The position numbers and the translations under genes are program-made. 64,000 nucleotides of DNA from Sulfuricurvum sp. (lineage in GTDB: Bacteria > Campylobacterota > Campylobacteria > Campylobacterales > Sulfurimonadaceae). Location: the NCBI GenBank assembly GCA_030696775.1, contig JAUYRN010000031.1, positions 248,001-312,000 of the forward strand, read 5' to 3'. Below the pieces are notes generated by a model that was not told where the DNA came from, made no database searches, and saw only the letters and a program-made list of their open reading frames with translations. Position 1 is the stretch's first letter; every line of letters starts with the position of its first letter. This document shows, piece by piece, positions 41,401 to 49,923 of the stretch.

Positions 41401-43877
41401 TACAGTTCGGTTGAGAAAGCAAACACTCCCGGAAAGTATTGATCATTTCCGGTACCTTTTAGGCTCACCGTTGTGCTGGTTTGATTGTTTCCGATAATCG
41501 AAGTAGTACTGGATGTTCCGACACTAAAGGTACGCATGTCAATTCCAATAGTATTTTGACAATTTGGGTTTCGATTTATTACATTCACTCCGTCAATGTC
41601 CTGACTCGAGCCCCACACACTTGTTGTTCCTGATGGAGTTCCTGGAGCGTTAGGTAATGAAATAGCTGTACCTGAAGAGTTTGTCAATGTTAAACCATCA
41701 GAGTAACTAATATCCCCTTCTCCTCCAAACATCAAAAACTTTGCATCGACCAAACCGGTTTTAGGGGTCAAAAATCCGTTCAAAGTAACTGTTTTATTGC
41801 TATTAAATACTTCAAGATATCCATCAAATAATGTAACACTTCTGAATTTTACAACGGGATCTGGATCTTTATAAACCACCACAAGTGACCATGCACCAAA
41901 ATCATTATCACCACTTGATAATCTAGCATATACATCAGCACCCCATACCGGATAATCATATCCGCTCGCGTTAATCGTTGCTAATGACACTTGATCGATA
42001 CTGTGTTTAATCTGGTTAGTGACATCAGCAGAACCTTGATAATCTCCATCACCGTTCCAGTTAAATTTTGATGTGTTGGTATCGATAGTCGTATAAGCTG
42101 TATCTCCATACGTTTTAAGTTTCATTGTTTTACCGTTTACGGTATAAGATGACCCATTTGTACGCCCTTGCCAATAGAGGTAGGCATATTGGATTCTTGT
42201 ACTATCTACCCCTTTTGGAAGCTTTAGATTAGCAGAGGTAGAATTAAAAGTTCCGCTATCACTATCTCTATCCGCAAACATCGCATTGACATTATTATTA
42301 GGTGTGCCATTGTCAGCACATCCGCCAGCACCACTATTCTTAGAACTGTCAAGCATGATAGAGTTCCCGATAATTTGCATATCTCCGTAAATGTTATCTT
42401 GGCGTTGAAGGGTGAAATCTCTAATATTGCTGTTTGAATAACTTGGATAAACAGTTATCGTAAACGTATCGGACATAGAACCTTGGCTATTACTCACTGC
42501 AATCGTATAGCTAGTTGTCGCGGTAACCGTTGTCGGTGTACCAGTAATAGCATGTGTACTACTACTGTACGACAGTCCAGCAGGGAGACCTACTATAGAA
42601 GTAGGAAAAGTAATCGCACCATTGTTTGAAGTAAAATAATTATCCAAATCAAGCGCCGTCATAGCAGTGCTGACGTTTAAATATTGATCGGGAACACTTC
42701 CGGTTGGAGGAGAGAGTACACTCACAACAATCGAAAATTCATCCACATTAGAAGTACCATCCTTATCAGTAGCCGTTACGCTCATAGCAGTGGTTCCAGT
42801 AGCTGTCGGTGTACCGCTAATAATATGGGTTGTTGTGTCGTAAGTCAATCCTGCCGGCAATGTACCCGTTAGAGTTATAGCGGTTATTGGATCACCATTA
42901 GTAGGTGTGACATAACTGTCTAAATCGACACTGAAAGCTGTATTTACTGTAGCTGGTTGATCAGGTACAGCGATGGTCGGCGGGGTTGGGGCGACAGCGG
43001 GAGTAAATACAACATCAAGCTGATGCTCAATATTACTATTAGATCCTGATACATAATAAATATAGACATAAAAATCACCTGCAGCAGCAAAATTTAGAGA
43101 ATTTGTCGTTAAATTTTGTAATGTTGTCGGACAGGAGCTTTGCGCAACACTAAATTTTGCTTGATTATTATCAATACGAGTTAAGTCGATATCAACTGTT
43201 CCTGCACCACTAACTGTAAAATGATAAGCACGGGCAAGTGTTCCGCCAGTTGAACTTGGTCCAACATTCCAATCATTTGTATTATAATGAGAGCTATTAC
43301 TATAACTTGTATGTGCACTCGTTAAATTATCTGAATCTCTCAAAGTAGCGCATGATAGTGATGCTGTAGTGGGGCTAAATGTCATAGGTAAATTATACGT
43401 TGTAGTAGCACTATCCTGTTCACGTTTAATTCGTATATAAACCGTAGTGCTTGATCCAATAGTAATTGCAGATGGTGTTGAATAACTAGTTCCATTATCA
43501 AGTACTTGATCACTATCACAACTTGTTGTCGAAACTTTAAGATCAGTAATTTGATCAGAAGTATAGGAATTAATAGTTAGTATCCCAGCAATACCCGGTG
43601 TAAAATAATAGTAGTCATTGTCATCATCTGTGCCTGAACCATCATAAAGAGTCCCTGTTTCCGTTCTTGATGTAGTTGATGAAATACCATGAAGCTCACT
43701 TATTAGTTCTCCGTTACAACTGCCATTGGAACTGCTGTCCCCCCACCCCGACACGGCGAACATCATCAGCAGTCCAAAAAGAGCAAATATCCGCGACATA
43801 AGTTTGAATGCTGGATTCCGTGACGTGGCACGGAATGACAGGAGTGTTGTGTCGCTAAATAATGTTAAGGTTTTCAT
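38487..43877 (-). CDS. Giant secreted/surface protein with tandem putative-Ig (He_PIG-like) domains (MshQ-like context)
   Basis: 1796 aa; two tandem domains (VPDQPATVNTAFSVDLDSYV...LPAGLTYDTTTHIISGTPTATG and VPDQYLNVSTAMTALDLDNYF...LPAGLSYSSSTHAITGTPTTVT); SD AAGGAGG upstream of the ATG at 43877; downstream pseudopilin genes overlap by 4 nt. Confidence 0.8.
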   Translation of the reverse strand: MKTLTLFSDTTLLSFRATSRNPAFKLMSRIFALFGLLMMFAVSGWGDSSSNGSCNGELISELHGISSTTSRTETGTLYDGSGTDDDNDYYYFTPGIAGILTINSYTSDQITDLKVSTTSCDSDQVLDNGTSYSTPSAITIGSSTTVYIRIKREQDSATTTYNLPMTFSPTTASLSCATLRDSDNLTSAHTSYSNSSHYNTNDWNVGPSSTGGTLARAYHFTVSGAGTVDIDLTRIDNNQAKFSVAQSSCPTTLQNLTTNSLNFAAAGDFYVYIYYVSGSNSNIEHQLDVVFTPAVAPTPPTIAVPDQPATVNTAFSVDLDSYVTPTNGDPITAITLTGTLPAGLTYDTTTHIISGTPTATGTTAMSVTATDKDGTSNVDEFSIVVSVLSPPTGSVPDQYLNVSTAMTALDLDNYFTSNNGAITFPTSIVGLPAGLSYSSSTHAITGTPTTVTATTSYTIAVSNSQGSMSDTFTITVYPSYSNSNIRDFTLQRQDNIYGDMQIIGNSIMLDSSKNSGAGGCADNGTPNNNVNAMFADRDSDSGTFNSTSANLKLPKGVDSTRIQYAYLYWQGRTNGSSYTVNGKTMKLKTYGDTAYTTIDTNTSKFNWNGDGDYQGSADVTNQIKHSIDQVSLATINASGYDYPVWGADVYARLSSGDNDFGAWSLVVVYKDPDPVVKFRSVTLFDGYLEVFNSNKTVTLNGFLTPKTGLVDAKFLMFGGEGDISYSDGLTLTNSSGTAISLPNAPGTPSGTTSVWGSSQDIDGVNVINRNPNCQNTIGIDMRTFSVGTSSTTSIIGNNQTSTTVSLKGTGNDQYFPGVFAFSTELYMPKLCYDYSLKQDGRFLSIDRSNPIAQINQGITSSPLELTVYLRNKEADIMAQDISLKADLNASRFDYTMSNPIYVSNPNGSALIDRGVPASNVPASCIYDMATGNGIGNPGCVAYLDNNLLTMDDDQRRVRKGVGSLGSEQYIYNKFILQPKAISGVIGDVNESLGLTIDYQITAGGVTMPYTDYVLGSSTVPICTQVSSYTPTWGLFNVVQHGLQTNNLTTQISRKPFNVDVIYDSTITTGDNYAPTGSTAVNTTVQVEMIDVDAFADINASCANPDASVSTPVFVPIAFPLITTPKYQALVTPQDSSYHNFALKNGAFRVWYFTDSNGALRNWSPVGVSNANKSMTGISGSLYDPNSHGDCNSSCNITYGGNPASLGCFTCMKNNYGKPLCSRDNFSVRPEAFDIRIKDYDGAGVNTDLSHDVYGTAPDKNATTVPATSPRINLAAGYDYKYDINATGTEANVSGLTAVPRYTRYFNGPRSDYNITMMWDSPLSNAVCNDVAGRSLSFFIANGMRANQQEHLDQVGDYRLNMIDTSWTAVDQAAHIHTINNGFDAGTDCLVGNNDTGAVAPYGCDISSQHINGSLQYKDQNMNFKPAQFALPFSYSLGKTVASTITAGGQGFVYMSDLNNTNDMNMSVRSTGQIRALGADGVLTTNFVGGCFAKDLNVTAMHDANLTYTTPFVTRIINSTIANVQTYDSLETAQASNWIATVDDTNFTKADNGALVNTIRFNFDRNQTTPHDPQTVTYSDINVTCALSADCNQSSIRNSTPNTAVGSSAMDFNVTHTYGRVIAKDQRVMGLIAFDGLARYEVYKTDHIFGTLLTVDPDYGDWYINTLHNELTYGDASVTVVDPTTGSSLPNILTSTYAAGIETYKFNAFTVRQGYKAHIDTEGWLWNGVAADIYKDPVNPVTAGNDCDNHPCFNITFGRIIGNTGSAKTESENAKANKNSSSGTGWHSTSEYAPSVR
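43811..43841. repeat. Palindromic repeat (GGATTCCGTG...CACGGAATGACAG), copy 3, inside the N-terminal coding region
   Basis: CTGGATTCCGTGACGTGGCACGGAATGACAG; 8-bp arms ATTCCGTG/CACGGAAT. Confidence 0.65.
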
Positions 43878-44113
43878 TTTATCCTCCTTGGGATTTTTAA
43901 GGCATACACTATCAGGGCTCGGTAAAATTTAAATATAAAAACCCGATTTCAGTACCACATTATCGGCAAATTGAGCCGATTTTAAAACTTTCATTTTAGT
44001 CTCTTAAAAAAAGAAAAAACGCCATAATACAAAGTGTATTCCAGCTCATATTAAAGTATGATTAAATTGTGTTATTAGATATTATATTTATCAATTTTTA
44101 CTCATAATTACTA

Positions 44114-44142
44114 TTGAACCGTTGATTTTTCTGTGTTATAAT
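44114..44142 (+). promoter_or_regulatory. Sigma70-type promoter upstream of hpf
   Basis: TTGAAC (44114-44119) - 17 nt - TATAAT (44137-44142), 38 nt upstream of the hpf ATG. Confidence 0.7.
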
Positions 44143-44179
44143 CGACTTCACTTCAAAATTTACATTAAGGCAGTACCCC

Positions 44180-44716
44180 ATGAATATTTCTCTCGTCGGA
44201 CGCCACATCGAACTTAGCGATGCGATCAAAGATCATCTAATGCATTCCATCGATACTCTCACTAAATTTCATCTCGACCTTATCAGTGTTAATGCTATCG
44301 CCAGTATGAATGAACGTAAAAAAGGGGTTACGATTGAGTTTACTATCAATGTAGCTGGAAAAAATACCGTAGTTATCACCCAACGAGACAATGATCTCTA
44401 TGCCGCGATTGACATAGCCATTGAGCGTGCTCAAAAAGCACTTCGCCGTCTGCACGATCGTTTGAGTGATCATAAAAATGAAGGGTTAAATGAGGCTAAA
44501 AATGCCGCTGCCCATACGGTTGACTTGCATGCCGTTGGTGAAGCAATGGAGGATGAGATTGTCCCGATGGAACTAGAGCTTTATAAACCTCAAGAGGTAG
44601 CTGACGTGCTCGAAAGCCTCAAGGACGGCGGGAAGCAGTTTGAGGTGTTTTACGACATTGAGGGGAAAATGCGGGTGCTCTTTAAACGTAATGATGGAAA
44701 GTTTGGGTTGTATTAA
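44180..44716 (+). CDS. hpf: Ribosome hibernation promoting factor, long form
   Basis: MNISLVGRHIELSDAIKDHLMHSIDTL ... C-terminal domain KPQEVADVLESLKDGGKQFEVFYDIEGKMRVLFKRNDGKFGLY. Confidence 0.95.
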   Translation: MNISLVGRHIELSDAIKDHLMHSIDTLTKFHLDLISVNAIASMNERKKGVTIEFTINVAGKNTVVITQRDNDLYAAIDIAIERAQKALRRLHDRLSDHKNEGLNEAKNAAAHTVDLHAVGEAMEDEIVPMELELYKPQEVADVLESLKDGGKQFEVFYDIEGKMRVLFKRNDGKFGLY

Positions 44717-44725
44717 AACTTATTA

Positions 44726-44752
44726 TTCTTTTCTTTTTAGTAAAGAAAAGAA
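44726..44752 (+). terminator. Candidate hpf terminator
   Basis: TTCTTTTCTTT-TTAGT-AAAGAAAAGAA 11-bp inverted repeat right after the hpf stop. Confidence 0.35.
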
Positions 44753-44806
44753 CCAAAACAAGGGAACCGCTTTTGCAAAGCAAAATGTTTCTGTGAAAAG
44801 AAAATC

Positions 44807-44881
44807 GCCTCCACAACAAATCGCTGTCGGTACGCTTTCGTACGTCTGCGAGCGACCTTGCTCTTCGTGTGTTGTGGAGGC
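44807..44881. repeat. 75-bp nested inverted-repeat element between convergent hpf and recG
   Basis: Outer perfect 12-bp arms GCCTCCACAACA/TGTTGTGGAGGC; inner TCGCT/AGCGA and GTACG-CTTT-CGTAC. Confidence 0.7.
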
Positions 44882-46675
44882 CTAATTATTATTTTCTAAA
44901 TATTCTTTAACTTCTTTTACTATCTCTTCATCTTCACCAATATCCGCCCATCGAAACTTTTTACCGCTTTGGATGCTTCCTTCTAGCAAATCTCCTGATG
45001 AGCGAAACTTGAGGTCTAATGCCGCAATCTCAAAACCGCTGACGCAACTGCCAAACGATTCTAAGCGTGCATTTTTACCCGATGTGTTGGTATAGAGGTA
45101 GCAATAACCCTGAAGCCCAGTACGGCTTACTCGTCCTCTCAGCTGATGGAGAGTGGAGAGTCCTAATCGTTCGGCTCCTACGATGATGACCGTGGTGAGG
45201 CGTGGGAGGGAGATGCCTACCTCTACGACTGTTGTAGCGATGAGTAGGGAGCCTTTCTCACGAAACTCGCGTAATACTGACTCTTTTTCTTTGTCTTTAC
45301 CGTGGGTGACGTAGACATTATCAAATTTCTTTTCCCAAAAGCCTCTAGCTTCATCAATACTTTGGTAGTTAATACTCTCACTTTGCTCTACTAGCGGATA
45401 GACAAGCAATACTTGATGGTCTTGCGCTATTTCACTTCGTATATGCTCTAGTAATAGATTGAAATCATTTTTATGGATGATTTTTGTTTCAATGTTTTTA
45501 GTAAAAGGTGTTTGAACGATTAAACTTACATCGATGTGAGCCGATTCGATCATCGCTAATGTTCGAGGAATCGGGGTTGCTGAGAATTGGAGAAAATGGG
45601 GGGAGGAGTCGTTTTCGGTGAGTTTGGAGAGGGCATGGCGTTGTGCAGTGCCAAAACGATGCTGTTCATCCACCATAACTAGCCCTGCTTCTGGTAGTTC
45701 ACGGTGAAGGAGTGCGTGAGTACCGATGATGAAATCATACTCCTCTAATGATCCTTTTTTCGTCGCGTTGGTCACCAAGGCAATGCGTAAATCGGGAAGA
45801 AACTTTTGCGCTTCCTCATACAATTGTGCTGCAAGTATCGTCGTAGGTGCCATAAGAATGGAGCGATAGGGACGCATCAGCATTACAGAAGCTAAAATCA
45901 CCATCGTTTTACCCGATCCAACATCCCCAACGATCATACGACGTGCCGCGACTTCACCCGATAAATCGGCTTTGATTTCTTTAATCGCTTTTTTTTGATC
46001 GTCTGTGAGAGTGAAAGGGAGAGTTTTACTCCACTTTTCAATCTCTCCCTTGGCTTTATAATGTGTAGGATGAAAACGGCGTTTGAGTTTAAGACGGCGC
46101 ATATAGTCATAAAGCTCCGTAAATTTAAGGGCATACAGCTGATGGTCACTAAGGAGCATAGGAATTTTAGCAAAATGAATGTCGTAGAGTGTTTGTGCAA
46201 TATTCTCTGGCAAGCCATCGGCGATGAGAGCCTCTGTCGTAATGTGTTTTTCGATAAGACGGCGCATCACATCGACACGCAAAGGAGTTTTATAGATGGG
46301 AACCAATGCGCCGACAGCGGAGATTTTTACGGGCTGTATTATCTGCCAGCGACCATTTTCCAAGACTGCTTTCCCTGTGAAAAAAGCTCTTTGGTGGGAT
46401 GGAAACTGATGGATCATATACGATTGCGGATGAAAAATGACCCCCTCTATTCGCTCCTCTACGTTATGAGCAAAAAAGATGATTTTGAGAGTTTTAGGGG
46501 TACGAACAACACTCTTAACCGTAGCATCGATTACGCATGAGGCATTTGTAGTGAGTTGGGTGCTTAGACGGCGATCTTCAAAAGAGGTGGGGGCGATGAG
46601 GGAAAGAGCTGTGATACTCCCCACTCCTAGACGATGAAACTTATCGGCATCGTCGTTATTTGGTAACAATCGCAT
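44882..46675 (-). CDS. recG: ATP-dependent DNA helicase RecG
   Basis: RMIVGDVGSGKTMVILASVMLM, VMVDEQHRFGTAQRHAL, LLIATTVVEVGISLPRLT, LHQLRGRVSRTGLQGYCYL. Confidence 0.93.
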   Translation of the reverse strand: MRLLPNNDDADKFHRLGVGSITALSLIAPTSFEDRRLSTQLTTNASCVIDATVKSVVRTPKTLKIIFFAHNVEERIEGVIFHPQSYMIHQFPSHQRAFFTGKAVLENGRWQIIQPVKISAVGALVPIYKTPLRVDVMRRLIEKHITTEALIADGLPENIAQTLYDIHFAKIPMLLSDHQLYALKFTELYDYMRRLKLKRRFHPTHYKAKGEIEKWSKTLPFTLTDDQKKAIKEIKADLSGEVAARRMIVGDVGSGKTMVILASVMLMRPYRSILMAPTTILAAQLYEEAQKFLPDLRIALVTNATKKGSLEEYDFIIGTHALLHRELPEAGLVMVDEQHRFGTAQRHALSKLTENDSSPHFLQFSATPIPRTLAMIESAHIDVSLIVQTPFTKNIETKIIHKNDFNLLLEHIRSEIAQDHQVLLVYPLVEQSESINYQSIDEARGFWEKKFDNVYVTHGKDKEKESVLREFREKGSLLIATTVVEVGISLPRLTTVIIVGAERLGLSTLHQLRGRVSRTGLQGYCYLYTNTSGKNARLESFGSCVSGFEIAALDLKFRSSGDLLEGSIQSGKKFRWADIGEDEEIVKEVKEYLENNN

Positions 46676-47942
46676 AACTTAGTTGCGTTATCTCATTATG
46701 ACGTTTGATAAATTCGTTCACATCGTCGAGGCTTAAGTGTCGAATCATCTCTAACTCTTTGAGTGAATGACCCAGTTCTTGTCCTTGATAATATTCGGTA
46801 AACGTTCTTCCCAATCGCTGAGAGAGGGTTTCAACCCGTAATGGCTCAGAACCAAGAAGAAATTTACGCGCTTGATCAAGTTCGCTTTGAGTCACTCCTG
46901 TTTTTACAAAGGTATCAATAACTTCGATGACACTTTTTTTTGCTTCGTCTTGTGATTCGAGTTTGGTTTGGAGGTAACCGCTAAAATAGGTATTGGTTTT
47001 CGCAACTCCTAAACGTGAATACGCCGAGTATGCCAATCCGCGCTTTACCCGAATCTCTTCCATCAGCCGACTGCCAAAACCGCTGGAGCCCAAAATAAAC
47101 ATTGCTACGCGCGCTTTGTAAAACTCAGGATCTCCCTCATTCATAACAAAAGGTGCCCCAAAATACAGGTACGCTTGTTCCGTTTGAGATCGCTTTAAAA
47201 TGGATTCTTTTGGAGATTTTCGAGGTTCATAATGACGTTCCGATGCCACTTTTCCTACCGATAATGGGGAGAGAAGTTTCGTTACCTTTTCTTGTGCTTC
47301 TGAGAGATTTAAATCGCCCCCAATAACGACGAGTAGATTGGAAAGAACCATTTTTTCATGCAAAAATGTTTCAACATTTTTTAGCTTTATTTTCTCGATG
47401 GATTCTTTTGTTCCGATATTTGGCGTAGCAATCGGAGTTCCCTCAAACAAAATCGCTTTGAGTTCATCAGAAGCTACGGTATCAAAATCGGCTTCTTTAC
47501 GAGCAATGTCGCTTTGAGTAAGGGTTTTTACTTTTTCCAATGTCTCTTTAGTCAGATTGGGAGAACGCAACAGCTCGCTCATAAGAGACAGCCCCATATT
47601 AAACTCATCTTTGAGCGTTCCCAGCTCCATTACAAATGTCTCAGAACCGGCATTTGTACTGAGCTGAATGGCACGTGCATCGAGCGCATCAGCAAATCCG
47701 ACTGCACCACGTTTTAACGTCCCCTCATTCATCATCTTCGCACTCACACGTGCTAATCCAGGATTATTACCCTCATCAATGCTTCCACTGCCGGTAAACA
47801 CGACCTGCATAGAGACGATCGGCAGACGCTTATCCTCTTCGTAAATAAAGGGAACTTTTACCCCTTTTATCTCTATAAATTCTAATGTACTTGCCATAAG
47901 TGTATGCCCTAAAAATAAAATAATAACGGTTAAAAACTTCAA
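46656..47942 (-). CDS. M16-family (pitrilysin-like) protein, zinc motif apparently degenerate
   Basis: Signal peptide; FGSRLMEEIRVKRGLAYSAYS is a strong M16 C-domain signature; HxxEH not seen in the N-terminal half. Confidence 0.88.
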   Translation of the reverse strand: MKFLTVIILFLGHTLMASTLEFIEIKGVKVPFIYEEDKRLPIVSMQVVFTGSGSIDEGNNPGLARVSAKMMNEGTLKRGAVGFADALDARAIQLSTNAGSETFVMELGTLKDEFNMGLSLMSELLRSPNLTKETLEKVKTLTQSDIARKEADFDTVASDELKAILFEGTPIATPNIGTKESIEKIKLKNVETFLHEKMVLSNLLVVIGGDLNLSEAQEKVTKLLSPLSVGKVASERHYEPRKSPKESILKRSQTEQAYLYFGAPFVMNEGDPEFYKARVAMFILGSSGFGSRLMEEIRVKRGLAYSAYSRLGVAKTNTYFSGYLQTKLESQDEAKKSVIEVIDTFVKTGVTQSELDQARKFLLGSEPLRVETLSQRLGRTFTEYYQGQELGHSLKELEMIRHLSLDDVNEFIKRHNEITQLSYAIVTK

Positions 47943-48985
47943 GCAAATTTCTCAAGTATCTCATACGCTGTATTACGAATCGCCGGAGTTTCCCCGATGT
48001 CATGGATGAGACGTATCATCTCTTCTTTTGCCATCCGAAATCCTGCCCCTGCACTGCGCACGACATTCTCTTCCATCATTGTGGAACCCAAATCGTTAGC
48101 TCCGTACAAAAGTGCCATCTGACCGATATACGGTCCTTGGGTTACCCATGAACTTTGAATGTTCTCGAAATTGTCCAAAAATAATCGTGATACTGCAAGC
48201 AGTCTCAAATAACGATTAGAAGATTGCTTCTCAATTTCCGGATGTTCTTCCATAAGTTGAGTATTCATCCCCTGAAATGACCACATGATAAAAGCTCTAA
48301 AACCGCCCGTCTCATCTTGGAGATCGCGGATTAGATTCCAGTGTTCGATAATCTCTTCATCTGTTTCTACTGTTCCATACATCATCGTTGCGGTGGATTT
48401 AATCCCCAGCTTGTGCGCTTCACGATGAACATGGAGCCATACTTCACTGTCAATCTTTTTCGGAGCGATGATGTCACGGACTCGGTCACTGAGGATTTCT
48501 GCACCCGCACCCGGAATAGACGCAAGCCCTTTGGCATGTAAACGTGCCAAGCACTCTTGGATAGTGATATGAGAGACTTTGGCGATGTAATCCAGCTCAA
48601 TCGAAGAAAAACCGTGAATCGTAATCGTTGGATATTTGATGTGAATATGCTCAACCAAATCTTCATACCAGTCGATTTTGAGCTTCGGATGAACACCGCC
48701 TTGGAACAAAATCTGCGTTCCGCCAATCTCTAAAAGCTCATCAATTTTTTGATCAATTTCTTCGAACGTAAGAACATACGCTTCTTTGTCTTTAGGGCTG
48801 CGATAAAAAGCGCAAAATTTACAATCAACCCAACAAACATTGGTATAGTTAATGTTTCGGTCAACGACAAATGTAGTAATTCCCTCAGGATGAAGCTCTT
48901 TTTTACGCGCGGTTGCCATGCGACCGAGTTCTTTTAAATCCCCATTTCGAATGTAATCTAGAGCTTGTTCTTTAGTGAGTCGCAT
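47939..48985 (-). CDS. mqnC: Cyclic dehypoxanthine futalosine synthase (menaquinone futalosine pathway)
   Basis: Radical SAM motif CWVDCKFCAFYRSPKDKEAYVLTFEEI, GGTQILFQGGVHPKLKIDWYEDLV. Confidence 0.88.
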   Translation of the reverse strand: MRLTKEQALDYIRNGDLKELGRMATARKKELHPEGITTFVVDRNINYTNVCWVDCKFCAFYRSPKDKEAYVLTFEEIDQKIDELLEIGGTQILFQGGVHPKLKIDWYEDLVEHIHIKYPTITIHGFSSIELDYIAKVSHITIQECLARLHAKGLASIPGAGAEILSDRVRDIIAPKKIDSEVWLHVHREAHKLGIKSTATMMYGTVETDEEIIEHWNLIRDLQDETGGFRAFIMWSFQGMNTQLMEEHPEIEKQSSNRYLRLLAVSRLFLDNFENIQSSWVTQGPYIGQMALLYGANDLGSTMMEENVVRSAGAGFRMAKEEMIRLIHDIGETPAIRNTAYEILEKFA

Positions 48986-48993
48986 CTACTAGT

Positions 48994-49392
48994 CTACTTG
49001 TCTTTTGAAATCGCGTCTAGGACACCATTGATGAATTTTGGGGATTGCTCGCTTCCAAATGCTTTGGTCACTTCAATCGCTTCATTGATAATAACGGCAG
49101 AATCAAGTTCGCCGTACATAATCTCATACGCGCCCAAACGAAGTGTTGCACGCTCAATAGAACCCAAGCGGTCAAAATCCCAATCTTTAAGATGTTTTTC
49201 AATCGCTTCGTCCACGGCAACCAAATGCTCCGTTACACCACGAAATAAATCCATCGCAAAATCGCGTTGTTTATTACGAATTTTCTTCTCTTCCATAATC
49301 TCATCGCTAAAATCTGCGATACTTTTATTGCCTAAATCATAAGCATAAAGAAGACTGACAACTGCCATACGGGCTTGATGACGTGTTGCCAT
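48994..49392 (-). CDS. nusB: Transcription antitermination factor NusB
   Basis: RHQARMAVVSLLYAYDLGN ... LGAYEIMYGELDSAVIINEAIEVTKAFGSEQSPKFINGVLDAI. Confidence 0.95.
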   Translation of the reverse strand: MATRHQARMAVVSLLYAYDLGNKSIADFSDEIMEEKKIRNKQRDFAMDLFRGVTEHLVAVDEAIEKHLKDWDFDRLGSIERATLRLGAYEIMYGELDSAVIINEAIEVTKAFGSEQSPKFINGVLDAISKDK

Positions 49393-49862
49393 TATGCGCC
49401 AATCGCTTCGTATAAATCTAACATTTCAATAACTACTGTCATGGCTTCAAATCCTTTATTTCCTGCTTTTGTCCCTGCACGCTCAATGGCTTGCTCAATG
49501 GTATCGGTGGTCAATAGTCCAAATGCAACCGGTTTTTGATGTTTTAAACTCATCGTTGCAATTCCTTTGGTAGCCTCAGCTGAAACATAATCAAAATGAG
49601 GGGTAGAACCGCGAATAACAGCACCTAATGCACAAACCGCATCGTATTTCCCCGTCGATAAAAGCTGATCAATAACCATCGGAAGCTCATACGCTCCAGG
49701 AGCTAAAACATGGGTCAAATCGTCATCATTTCCGCCATGTCGTGAAAAAGCATCTTTTGCCCCTTCAACGAGTCTGTCTACGATAAAATGATTCCATCGT
49801 GTACTTACGATTGCGACTTTTTTGCCGTTTTTAACGCTTAATTTACCTTCAATAAGTTTCAT
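49392..49862 (-). CDS. ribH: 6,7-dimethyl-8-ribityllumazine synthase
   Basis: [20 protein letters not shown] ... [25 protein letters not shown] ... [11 protein letters not shown]. Confidence 0.97.
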   Translation of the reverse strand: MKLIEGKLSVKNGKKVAIVSTRWNHFIVDRLVEGAKDAFSRHGGNDDDLTHVLAPGAYELPMVIDQLLSTGKYDAVCALGAVIRGSTPHFDYVSAEATKGIATMSLKHQKPVAFGLLTTDTIEQAIERAGTKAGNKGFEAMTVVIEMLDLYEAIGA

Positions 49863-49894
49863 CTTTTTCCTTTGTGGGTTTTGTTTTTATTTTT

Positions 49895-49920
49895 GTCATC
49901 CACGCCTACGCGGGAATGAC
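49895..49920. repeat. Palindromic intergenic repeat (GTCATCC...GGAATGAC), copy 4
   Basis: GTCATCCACGCCTACGCGGGAATGAC between kdsA and ribH. Confidence 0.65.
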
Positions 49921-49923
49921 GGG

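Noticed and set aside
43878-44179. Riboswitch (e.g. c-di-GMP class I) upstream of the giant surface protein
   Set aside because: Only a short ATCGGC-N7-GCCGAT palindrome is visible; no GEMM-like conserved segments were recognised.
44640-44885. 81-aa ORF across the hpf 3' end and nested palindrome
   Set aside because: Overlaps hpf and runs through the inverted-repeat element; no homology-like features.
45995-46540. 181-aa ORF antisense to recG
   Set aside because: Lies wholly inside recG on the opposite strand; no recognisable motif.
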